Below, in pieces: positions 1-10,300 of a stretch of DNA of 64,000 nucleotides. Position 1 is the stretch's first letter. Each line of letters opens with the position of its first letter. This DNA is from Hirundichthys speculiger. Its lineage: Eukaryota; Chordata; Actinopteri; Beloniformes; Exocoetidae. Below the pieces are notes generated by a model. It did not search any database, had not been told where the DNA came from, and saw only the letters and a program-made list of their open reading frames with translations. The position numbers and the translations under genes are program-made. The DNA lies in assembly GCA_018398805.1 (NCBI GenBank), contig JAGFBZ010002383.1:186001-250000 (forward strand), given 5' to 3'.

Positions 1-256
1 ATTAAGTTAAAATGACAGTAGAATAACTTAACTGGTTTGTTTTATTACTTCTTAATGTTTTTTTTAATCATGTCATGAATATTTTACAGTAATTCAAAAA
101 CATACTTAAAATAGATCGAGAACTTAAAACATATTTTTTATGTTATGTTATGTTATTATATTCTTATTTTAATTTTAATGACCTCTCACAGCCCACCTGT
201 AGTACCTCGACAGCCCAGCAGGGGGCCGCGGCCCACACTTTTGGAATCACTACTCT
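1..256. repeat. Possible hAT terminal fragment, pkd1 intron
   Basis: AT-rich DNA followed at about 225-256 by GGCCGCGGCCCACACTTTT and GGAATCACTACT. The reverse complement resembles the CAGTGGTTCCCAAAGTG type ends of hAT elements. Only one end is present and no target duplication is visible. Confidence 0.3.
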
Positions 257-692
257 ACAGTATGTTAAAAATATGAGGAAAAACGTGCTGCCGAATGGTC
301 TTTATTATAAGACAAAATCAGGTCCTTAAGGTGCAAATGTGCTCATCCAGCTCTGGGCAACTGTAGCTTTCATCTTCCTCCATGCTTGTTTTAAACGTTT
401 GATGATGCAATTGTTAGCGTGACAGAAGCGACAGCCCGTGTTGCCATGTTTGATTGCTTTCAGCAGATAAATATCAAGCTCGTTTGTGGTGTATTAAATG
501 GGATTCGCTGGAAACCTGTGAACTTTGAAAAGAGCGTCGTTCACAACTGCCCAAATGAACTCGTTCACACCCGACACTCTCGTGAAGGGGAAAGAGAGCG
601 AGTTCAGTTCACGTTCACACAAAATATGAACTCGTTGATGAACTTTCGTTCAATCAACGCGTTCAGGTACAACACTGACTGCAGCTGTCTCA
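253..692 (+). repeat. Dispersed repeat, inverted partner of 16110-16595
   Basis: This tract reads almost base for base as the reverse complement of 16110-16595. Shared blocks include GGTCTTTATTATAAGACAAA near 300, the block near 440 (GTTGCCATGTTTGATTGCTT) and the block near 590 (GGGAAAGAGAGCGAGTTC). Both copies keep a short open frame with the same peptide (GERERVQFTF.QNMN), but it has no recognised domain. Family unknown. Confidence 0.75.
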
Positions 693-735
693 CAGCTGGT
701 TTAGAGTCCAGTGATCAGGTAGTTACAGTACTCTA

Positions 736-1040
736 ACCTGGTGGAGACGAACGCATGGATTAGTCTTTCTAAATCTGGTTTAGACACTATTACTTCGATT
801 CTGTCAATGTTTTTTAGATGGTAAAAAGCTGCTGATGTTATTGCTTTAATGTGGCTGTTAAAGTTCAAGTCTGAATCCAATATTACCCCACTGATAACAC
901 TTTCTCTTTGTTTCTGTGGGTCACAGACAATGATTTCAGTTTTGTCTTAGTTTAGCTGGAGAAAGTTGTTTTGCATCCACATACTGATCTGTCCGATGCA
1001 GTGACACAATGAATCTGCTGTCAGTGACACACAGATCTGA
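736..1040 (-). repeat. Non-LTR retrotransposon fragment, antisense
   Basis: CGCATGGATTAGTCTTTCTA and the following text about ten bases per repeat unit match the same teleost repeat family that occupies 43660-44815, where the minus strand encodes reverse transcriptase residues. The fragment is inside the pkd1 intron upstream of exon 1105-1360. Confidence 0.5.
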
Positions 1041-1104
1041 GTATCATCTGCTCGCGTTGTGCCTCGCATTAATATACATTATTTTTTCTTTTTCCCCAAA
1101 ACAG

Positions 1105-1360
1105 TTTGAACAGAACACATAAGCCCTTCTCTGTCAACCTGACCTCATCTCTGATTGACGGAGGCCCCGTTCGCGTGTCGGTGTGCGTGTTCAGCTCTCT
1201 GTGCCAGTATTACAGCGTGACGGAGAGGCGCTGGAGCAGCGAGGGTCTTCGGCCACTGGAGGGCAGCACACTGCAAACGGCGCAATGTCTCACCCACCAC
1301 CTCACCATGTTTGGGGCCAGCTTGTTCGTCCATCCCGGGGCCGTCATCCTCCTGCCGCCG
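1105..1360 (+). other. pkd1: pkd1 GPS (GAIN) exon
   Basis: This is the first pkd1 exon in the window; the acceptor AG is at 1103-1104 and the donor GT at 1361. It encodes a GPS module with the expected cysteines and tryptophan (CQYY..RRW..QC) and the cleavage tripeptide HL/T within CLTHHLTMFGASLF. In polycystin-1 this site is cleaved autocatalytically and the two fragments stay associated. The intact HLT suggests that cleavage is retained. The exon opens on the last base of a codon begun upstream, so the TTG at 1106 is not a start. Confidence 0.88.
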
Positions 1361-4300
1361 GTACGCGAGAACACTAAGAATCACACGGCACAAACAGAAA
1401 TATAACTTTCCAGACTGAAGGACAGTCACCATCCAGCTCTCTCTTCCTGTGTGTCGCGTCTGTAGTCAGGAGGACCCGTGAGGAACATGGTGGCAGGGAT
1501 GGTGTGTGCTGTACTGGTTCTGCTTCACCTGCTGGTGGGGCTCATCGCACACAAGCTGGACCACGTGGACAGCCTGAGACTGTGCCAGGTCCCCCTGTGT
1601 GGTCGGCCAGGACTCTACTGCTACAGAGTTCTGGTGAAGACGGGCTGGAGGCCGGGGGCAGGTCAACCAGAGGCAACTTATTATTGAAATAAAACTGCAT
1701 TTTGACACGTGGATTTATGCGACTGCACCACAGAAAACGATCATTACTTTGATATTACCCATCAGGCACGACGGCACACGTTGGCGTCAGTCTCCATGGC
1801 GTGAGCAAGAGCGGTTCTCGGCACCTGCAGAGAGACGGAGCCTTTCAGCGCGGCGGCCTGGACCAGTTTCACGTCGAGACGGATGAAAACCTGGGAGAGA
1901 TTTGGAAAATTCGCATCTGGCATGACAACACAGGTATCCGTCCAACACAAAGAAAAGGAATATTAATCATTATTATCCATTCATCTATCAATCGTACAGT
2001 CTCTCCAGGGTGTCCTGGATCTGCCCAGGTGCCTCCTCCTGGTTGGACGAGCCCGAAACATTTCCCCAGGGAGGCGTCCAGGCGTCCTTATTGTTGAAAT
2101 CAGTATTTAAAATTTACAAAAGGTAGATTTGATACTCCAGATGATCAGTGTACAGGATGATGCCCAAAGGACCAAAATAACATCAGGAAAAAAAAGAAGT
2201 CAGCATTACACGAGTTTTACTTGTAGGGGTGTGAAAAAAATTGATTTGGCAATATATTGCGATTTTCGGCCGCCCAATATAATATCGATTTTTTTTACAA
2301 TGCTGTCAGTTAGTGCTGGGCAATATGACGATACATATCGTGAGGACGATAGAAAAGTGTGTATCGTGCCATTTCTCTTCTATCGTTTCTATTGCTTCTA
2401 ACCTAATTTTATCAATCATTACAGCAAATATGTAATTAAATAACCTGCAACGATAAATTTGATAGAATCATATCTACTTCTACAAAGTAGCCTTTTATGT
2501 TTGCACTTTTATTCATGGTTAATGCCTTAAACAGAGTTCTCTTCAACCCTGATGTTTGCTTTAGACACTTTATATTGGTTTGCAAACTTTGCACTACAAG
2601 GTTACAGATTTCAGAAAGTTGAAAAATAATTTGTGTTTATTTTTTATAGCTGAGCTTCAGTGCAAAAATGTGTTTTTCCTCTCAAAAACTGTTGTTCACT
2701 TAAAAAAAAATGTGAAAGCTACTGTACCTCTGTACCTACCTGTTTTTGCTGGACTAAAATGTATGTTTGTGACAGTTCAGCTAAATGTCCTTTCAAAATA
2801 AAGTTGAAAAGTAAGCAATGAAATTTTTGTCAAACTTTTCAGAGAATAACTGAAAACATATATTAGTATGGTATATCGTGATATATATCATTATCGTGAT
2901 ATAAAATAGTCCATATCGTGATATATGATTTTTTTCCATATCGCCCAGCACTACTGTCAGTATGTTGTAATGGTTACTTAAATGTGCAAAAACACTAATA
3001 ATAAACAATAAATAGGTTGTTTTGAAGCAAATAGTTCTGACTCAATTTGTCCTCTGAATGATCAATATCATCTTATGAACATATACAGCAACTTGATTTT
3101 TTCATCTCTGCTTTTACTTTTGATATTAACTGGGTAGAATATCGCAATATATCGTGATATCACGATATTGTGATACGATCGTATTGTGACCCAAGTATCA
3201 TGATACATATTGCGAGGTCCTTGCCAATATTCACCTCTAATTACTTGACATAAGATCAGCGACATTGAATTTATTTCCACTGAAAATAAAAAGAAATTTC
3301 TATTAGTTTATGTCCGATTAGTGAGTGTGCATGCAGGTGTGAGCCGTCCACAAACATTTCAGTCAAGATGAATCTAATCTTGCAGTTATCCCACCGTGCA
3401 GGAGGATTAATGTCATTCATCTATGTGCAGGTTTGGACCCGTCGTGGTACGTTCAGCATGTGGTGGTGTGGGACCCCCAGACTGACCACATGTTCTTCTT
3501 CCTGCTTGACGACGGCTGTCAGTGGAGAACCAGAGGAACGGCACCGTGGAGAGGGAAGTTCTCGCTTCATGTAAGCGTTTCTGACATTAAAAACTGTAAT
3601 TTCTGTGTGAGCGAGACGCGTTCTGCTCTTTTGTCGAAAATCTGACGTGGTTTCCCGAGGTCTGGATGGAAAAACCCGTGACAGGTTGATGTAAAAGTAC
3701 TGGAGAGACAGTGCAGCAGCTCCCCCTTCAGTCACGTCTTTGCAACTCCATCCATGTATCCAAACCTGTCCCAGCTGTCTTTGCTGTCTTTATCGTTTGT
3801 CCCCTCCAGGTCCAGAGGACCTGGCCCAGTTTCCAAGGATCCTCGCCTCCCAGCTGACATTCGGGATGGTGGAGCGCCACCTGTGGGTGTCGCTGTGGGA
3901 GCGCCCCACTCACAGCTGCTTCACCCGGGGTCAGAGGGTCACCTGCACCGCCCTTCTGCTGCACCTCTACCTGGCGCTGGGAGCTCTGTGGTACGGAGCT
4001 GTTGGCTCTGAAGGTCTCAGGTGAGATGTTTTACCTGAACAATGGATGTCGATTTACAGTAGTTAGTGAAGTGTAAGATTCAAGCTACTGACTGGAGGAA
4101 ACTGATTTGTACTCCTTTTAAACAAGTGGACCTGTGTCGACCCGTCTGCTGGTTAACGGGGAGACGGTTGCCGTGGGGATGGTCATTGCTGCTCTGGTAT
4201 TTCCTGTCCAGTGTTTCATCTGTTTCCTGTTCAGGAAAGCTCAGAGTCAGGTAAAAGTCAACACTCCTTCAAGCGACTTTTTTTTTTCCCTTTGGTATTT

Positions 4301-7300
4301 AGTGCTGACAGTCATGTGGAAAAGGTAGTGCCTCCTCTTTTAACTCTGCGTTTTAGAGTAAAAAATGAATAAAATAGTTGTTGCTGGACGTATATCTGGA
4401 AAGGATCAAGAAAAAAAAATCCACTGTCACAAGATCTGGACAGTTGGCAGTGGTTGAGCGGATCACGAACGTCTCTGTATACCAGAATATTCTTGAGGCA
4501 GAAAATGCAGGTATATTAATGAATGAATGAATGAAAAGAAGAAGGTTTTGGACTGTCAGGTCAAACTCAAAGGTGACGAAACAAAATGCAGCAGCGGGAC
4601 CTTCAGAAAAGGGTGACAAAAACCAAAAACCTCCATGAACTGGAACAATGTTGTGAAGAAGAACAGGCCTTCCCATTGATGCGAGGGACTGGTGTATACC
4701 TGTCAAGTTTTGGATTTGAAAATAAGGGAAATTTTCTGCCGCAGTCCCTCCATCCCAACCAAGCTCCAGTATCTCTTACATTTTTGATGTACAAAAAAGC
4801 TAAAATCACAGCTAGACTACTTCCTGAACTTCAGCCAGCTCTTTTGTTTCCTGTGGGTCATTATTGGACAAACTGATTAATCCATTGGTGTGAGGTCAGA
4901 CACACCTGGATTAATCAGTTTGTTAATTAATGGTACACAGGAAACAAAGCAGCTGACTGAAGGTGCTTAAAGCCACATTGACATAATGTGAACATTCATT
5001 ACAGCCTAAATGAAAACACTAAAAGGGTAAATATGAAGAGGATTTATTTGAAGGGATTTGCATATTTTTTATCTTGTATTTACATTTGATTTTCATTCCA
5101 CACATTGTTTTAATTTCATATTGCTCTTCTTTTACAGTTTTTCATCTCATTTCACGTGACTTTTCTTTACTCTTTTAATGACTTGTATTCATTTGTTGCA
5201 GACTTTGAATCCTTTATGACTGTTTTGGAAGGAGTGTATTTGTGGACTGGTCCAGAGTAGTTTATTTTACATGAGAGAAGAGCGCAAACAGTTCTGTTGT
5301 CTAACGACATCCTATTCTCTGTAACAACCTTTTTTTTTCGCACGCTATCACTCATCGGATGTCACACACTAACCTCGTGACATCTACCACCTACAGTACC
5401 TGTAGTAGCTGCTGCTGTGGCAGTTATCGCGAGGCAAGTGACTGATCTCAGATTGGGAATGTTTTCTTTTCTTTTTTTTTTTACTCTGTCCGATACGGTA
5501 TTATTTTTTAATAACGCTGGTTAAAATATGGGAAGGGTAGGACAGCGGGAGAGAAGAGAGAAGAGTAAAATACGGGTATCCTCAAAATGGGATACTTGAC
5601 AGGTATGACTGATGATGACTGATGACTTCAGGTTGTTGCTGCTAAAGGTGGATCTGAAGCTACTGAACCCTGCAGGTAATTAGCATCGCCCCGCAGTATT
5701 TATCTTAATCTTTATTATTTGCTTCAATAATGACATGGTGAACCAAAAGTACATGCTGTTCTTCATCTGAGGTTCTTTTTGCCAAATATGAAGACCCCCC
5801 CCCCCAAAAAAACAAAATGTGGGATGAAAAAGAGACGGTACTAACGTTTTCATCTTGACTTTCGCCTACTGATTTAGTTTGACGCGCTAATGTGCTCATT
5901 TTGAATATGGAGATGCAGATGTGCCGCGTTGTCTTTTGTTCTGCGTCAGAGTTGCTCAGGCTGCTGTGGTGTTTTGTTCGTGTTGGCAGGTAACCGTAGA
6001 CGTGTCAGTCCCCTCCTCTCCTGTTTGTCAGTACGTGGAGATGGACTACCACCTGAGCCAATCAGAAACCTCCGGCCCCTCCTTCCTGTCCTTGTCAGAG
6101 TCCTCCGGCCTCGTCCAAGAAAGTCCTTCATCCGTGAGAACCGCACACCAAAACGTACACATTCTTCTTCCCATGTCTTGAAATGACGTCCAGCGGGTTC
6201 TTCTGTCTGTCTCTAGTTGCTGGACAGCAAGGCGCTGGACTCCAGCATCCTGGACTTCTGGGCCGCCTCCGGCTTGATCCCTCAGACGGATGCAGCACAT
6301 AAAGAGGAGGGCGTGACAACATGGCCGTCATGTGACAGCCTCCTCAGCTCACCTGCAGGCTCGAGCCACGCCGAGGCGTCCTCGGGTCGCGACCTCTGCG
6401 AAGCTTCCCACGCACAAGTCTCGACTCACCAGCTGAGGCGGAAGAAGGCTTTGATGCAGCTCCACCTGGCCTCGCCCGCCTCCCCCATCGGAACCGCCGC
6501 CCTCCTGACCGACGACGTTTCCAGCTCTCACAGCTCTTCTGTCGATCCGGGCGCAAAAGTTCTCCACATGAACCCCGCTTCGGATCAAATCCACAACCGC
6601 AACATGACAAGGCTCCTGACTCTGTCTGGTGAGAAAGTGTTGAGACTGAATGGACGTCGGTTCTTCTAAGTTATTATCATATATATCTGTTTTTATGATT
6701 ATTATGTTTTTTTGTGGCAGAAGAGGATTTGTTAATGTCTATAGCAGCAGAAAAGGACACAACAGATGCAAACAAAAGCAACTCTGACAGCGGCCGGGGC
6801 TCTCCCAGAACCACGTCCTCATTCTCAGCCAAGTAAGAAGGAGCTCTGTGGATCATCCCAGATGTTCCCTCGCTTTGTTTTGTGTGTTATCGCAACAGCT
6901 CTGTCCTTTTTTAGGCAGAGCAGCAACTGGAGCAGCTGGTCAGAAGACCAGAGTGAAGATAAGTCCTTGAATGGAGCGGAGATCAGCCCGGCGGACCCTT
7001 CAGGGTACGAGTCCGGACTTTACAAGTGTCCCTCTGTGCTGTCGGTAGAGTCTGTGGCGAGCACCTTCCTGCCAGGACCTTCGCAAGACTCAGGATGCTC
7101 CTTCTCCACAATACGCTTAGGTAACGGGCTAAATATTATCCCCAGTGTGCATTTCTATGGGGAGTTTGCATGTTCTCCCTACGTTTAAGTAGAATTTTCC
7201 TTTTCCAATCCAAAACCTGTAGGTCAGGTTGATTGCTGCTTCGAAATTGTTCCCTGCAGTCTCACCTTCAGCAGAAAGCTCACATTAAAACTATAGTAGT

Positions 7301-10300
7301 AATGGCAAAGCAAGATAATAGCAGTTTAAATGGCTGTGCAGAGACCAGCAATGAATCCAGCTGAAGAGATGACCCAAAGAGTTGTCCACAGGAGATGATT
7401 ACAGGAGTAATCTCATGGTCATTTGTGGAGGAAGGACAAGGCGACTTTATTTCCACAGCTCATTTCAAACACATCCGAATCCCAAGGGCTGTATTTACAT
7501 GTGGAAAAGAGTACATCAGAACATTAGAAAGAATAAATAGTCAAATCTAGGTTAAAATCCATAAAGAAAAAAGATAAGTGTTACTGTTAACACTTTAAAC
7601 CCCACTGTGTCTAACCCAGGATTGTCTTGATTCCTCTGAAATCAACTGGGAAGCAACTTTTATTCTTCCCTCTTTGTTGCCAATTGCAGTTATCTCTGTT
7701 CTGTATTTTAGTTTGATTGCATCAGGCTATTTGCATGCTCCAAGCACTGGTAGAGTCAACCTAATGGACCGTAGTCATTTAGTGAAAGAGCCGAGGAAAT
7801 ATGAGCGTTGTACCTGGAGGAAGCATGTAGCGGTACAATCACAGTGGTTCAAGAATCAACCCCTGAGGGACTATTTGAGCAGTGCTGCCACATAAAGATC
7901 TACCAAACTAACAGACAAGCCCAAATGTACACAAGTTGAGTTAAGAGATGTGTACACGTGCATTTACATTGTCTGTCTGTTTTAAAAAATCCATTTAAGG
8001 TTCATTTGAAGGAATATTTGCTCACTTTTAGGAAGCGTCTTCTAGATCTTGGCATATCCCATCACTGCTGTTGGTGAAAACCAGGCAAAATAACTTTGGA
8101 CTTCCATACAAACTGTGTATCTCTTCACAGCACGATGTCACAGGTCAGAAGCTATTAGACGAGCTCACAGTTGACATCATGGCAGAGACTCAAGAAAGTA
8201 GAAAAGAAGATGAGACAAAGTAAAAGCAACTTATTCTCAGCAGAGACGGGAGGACTGACTGAGCTGAAGAAGATAAATGTTGCTTTGCGCTGCATTAAAC
8301 TTTTTTTCTCATTAGTTTTCAGTTGCAAACGTCTACAAAATGTATCATATGTGTCATTTTAATAGGAGCACGTAGAGCCTCTATATCCGCACTAATTCTA
8401 TTGATTTGAATGCATCTAAAAACTATTATTCAGAGCCACGGATAAGTAGATATAGTTTAAATAATTCTTTGATATATCCATCCATCCATTATCTATACCC
8501 GCTTAATCCTCTGTAGGGTTACGGGGATCTGCTGGAATTCTTTAATATAATCTTAATTTAAATATTTGGAAAGATAGAGAATTTCTTGGAGGGTTTAGAG
8601 GTGAGTGTGTAGTGATACGTAGGTCCTGGTGTTTGAGAGAAGTGTTTTTTTTTTTTTTAGCCAGCTTTTTCAATTGTGTATTCTTTCTTTTAAGTAAAAA
8701 TTTGTTTCATCTCTCTAAGAACACATGGTTCCTGGATTCATCTTGACACTCATCTCAACTTACAGCAGCTGAGCTGCTCAACAATTCACCTAAACTCTGT
8801 GGTACAGCTGTTTTCTGTTTAACAGTACTTTTTTTTAAATATATATATTAATTGGCCAAAACCCAAACCCTCCCTCTGCAGGGGTCGCTCGAGGTCAGCC
8901 CGGCAGGGCGCTCCCTCCCTGGGCCCTGCATGTGCTCTACCCGCTGGTGTCGGTGCTGCTGGGGGGCTGCCTGGCGGTGGTGGGGCTCTACGGAAGCTCC
9001 TTCTCCAGGACGGTGGTGCTCATGTGGCTGGTGACTGCTCTCTCTGCGTTTCTGACCTCTTTTGTTGTCCTGGAGCCTCTCAAGGTGAGCTCACACAGGT
9101 GGTGGAGTTGGACTCTTTGGTACCTGGAGAAAGATTCTCTCATTTCTCGTCCCGGCCTTCCTTTGACAGGTGTGCGCGCAGGCTTTGATCTGCACGGCCC
9201 TGTCCAGGCCGGTGGATCCAGAAGTAGAGGAGGTGCTGGCCAAGGAGACCACCATTTCCGGACGTTTGGGGAACACGGTGGGAAAGTGAGACCGCCATGC
9301 GGCTACGGGCTGCTGCAGGCCAAAGAAGAGGCCCGTAAAGTCCGAGCTCTGCGGTCACTCATGAAAGTAGGAATAAAACGCAGTCGTTCAGCAATAATTT
9401 CTCTCCAGAAGCGCGCCGTCTTTTTAAATTTTCCCCTCCACTGTTTTCTGCAGCACTGTGTGTGCCAGCTGCTGTTTCTGCTGCTGGTGCTGATGGTGAA
9501 CTACCAGGACAGAGTGGAGCAGAGGCAGGGCAGGCTGCTGCACGCCGCCGTCAGACGGCGCCTTCACACGGCACCCGCGGGGTCGCCGAACATCACCTCA
9601 CTGAGAGAGTAAAAGCAACAATCAACTGTCTGCAGTCACAACACGCACAACTCTGCACCACATGCGAGCTGGTTTTTTTTTTTCAATATTAAGTTGAATT
9701 TTTAAAATTCTGAAATGGCATGTTTCGACAAAGGTGGTCACCATGAACTGTATAAAAAGAGCCAGACGAACCCTCTGTCACGTCACCTGTTGGTCTCTGA
9801 AGAGTCCATTTAAAGCCAGGAGTATGGAGCCCCGTTTGGGTCATAATTCAATGAATAAATTAGTAAATTGTTATGAAATACAGGTGTTTATTATTATGAA
9901 ATACGTACCCATTATTATGAAATATTTCCCATTATTATGAAATATGTGTATTATTATGAAATATCTCCTATTATTATGTAAAAAAGTAGTTATTATGAAA
10001 TATATTTTTATTATTATTTAATCTTAGTTTAATGCATAATAGTTTATTTATATAAACTAGAAGAATAGTTTATTCTTCCCTGTTTTTTTTTTACCCACCA
10101 CGTTGTGCTTTATTCAGCGTCGAACATTGGCTCAACTCAATTTGGTATCAAAACAAGTGATGGCTTTTCTCAGTAATACGTTCAGTTCAGTTCAAAAATA
10201 CTTTATCAATCCCTGAGGGGGAATTAATGAATTAATTAATCGCACCATTTCCAAAAAATATCAATGACTAATGGCAAAAAAAACCCAAACCTCAGTAGAA

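Larger units (their letters stand above)
1466..4020 (+). other. pkd1: pkd1 TM1 and PLAT domain exons (one frame break)
   Basis: Exon 1466-1661 encodes the first hydrophobic segment (VAGMVCAVLVLLHLLVGLIA), then HKLD and the start of the PLAT domain (YRVLVKTGW). Exon 1766-1933 continues it (HVGVSLHGV, GGLDQFHVET, WKIRIWHDNTG). Exon 3431-3570 gives SWYVQHVVVWDPQTDHMFFF; beyond GAC GAC at 3508-3513 the homologous reading moves to another frame (LSVENQRNGTVEREVLAS). A single base, probably T, is missing at 3513/3514. Restoring it also makes the phase match exon 3810-4020 (CPEDLAQF, ERHLWVSLWERP), which ends in the second membrane segment. PLAT domains bind lipids or membrane-associated proteins. 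Confidence 0.85.
4127..7120 (+). other. pkd1: pkd1 TM3 and large cytoplasmic loop exons
   Basis: Exon 4127-4250 encodes the third membrane segment (TVAVGMVIAALVFPV..). Exons 5990-6133, 6217-6628, 6721-6832 and 6915-7120 encode a Ser-rich cytoplasmic loop of about 290 residues containing LDSKALDSSILDF, which corresponds to the LDSSVLDSS region of human PKD1. Joins are in phase: 0, 0, 1, 2, 1. The loop is poorly conserved outside this motif, so its exact exon edges are less certain than those of the membrane exons. Confidence 0.78.

Noticed and set aside
419..736. Possible small gene (105 codons)
   Set aside because: It lies in a dispersed repeat present inverted at 16110-16595; no domain recognised.
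9734..9940. Possible exon in pkd1 intron 9609-11010
   Set aside because: The splice phases of 9454-9608 and 11011-11211 already match directly, and the sequence runs into an AT-rich tandem array.
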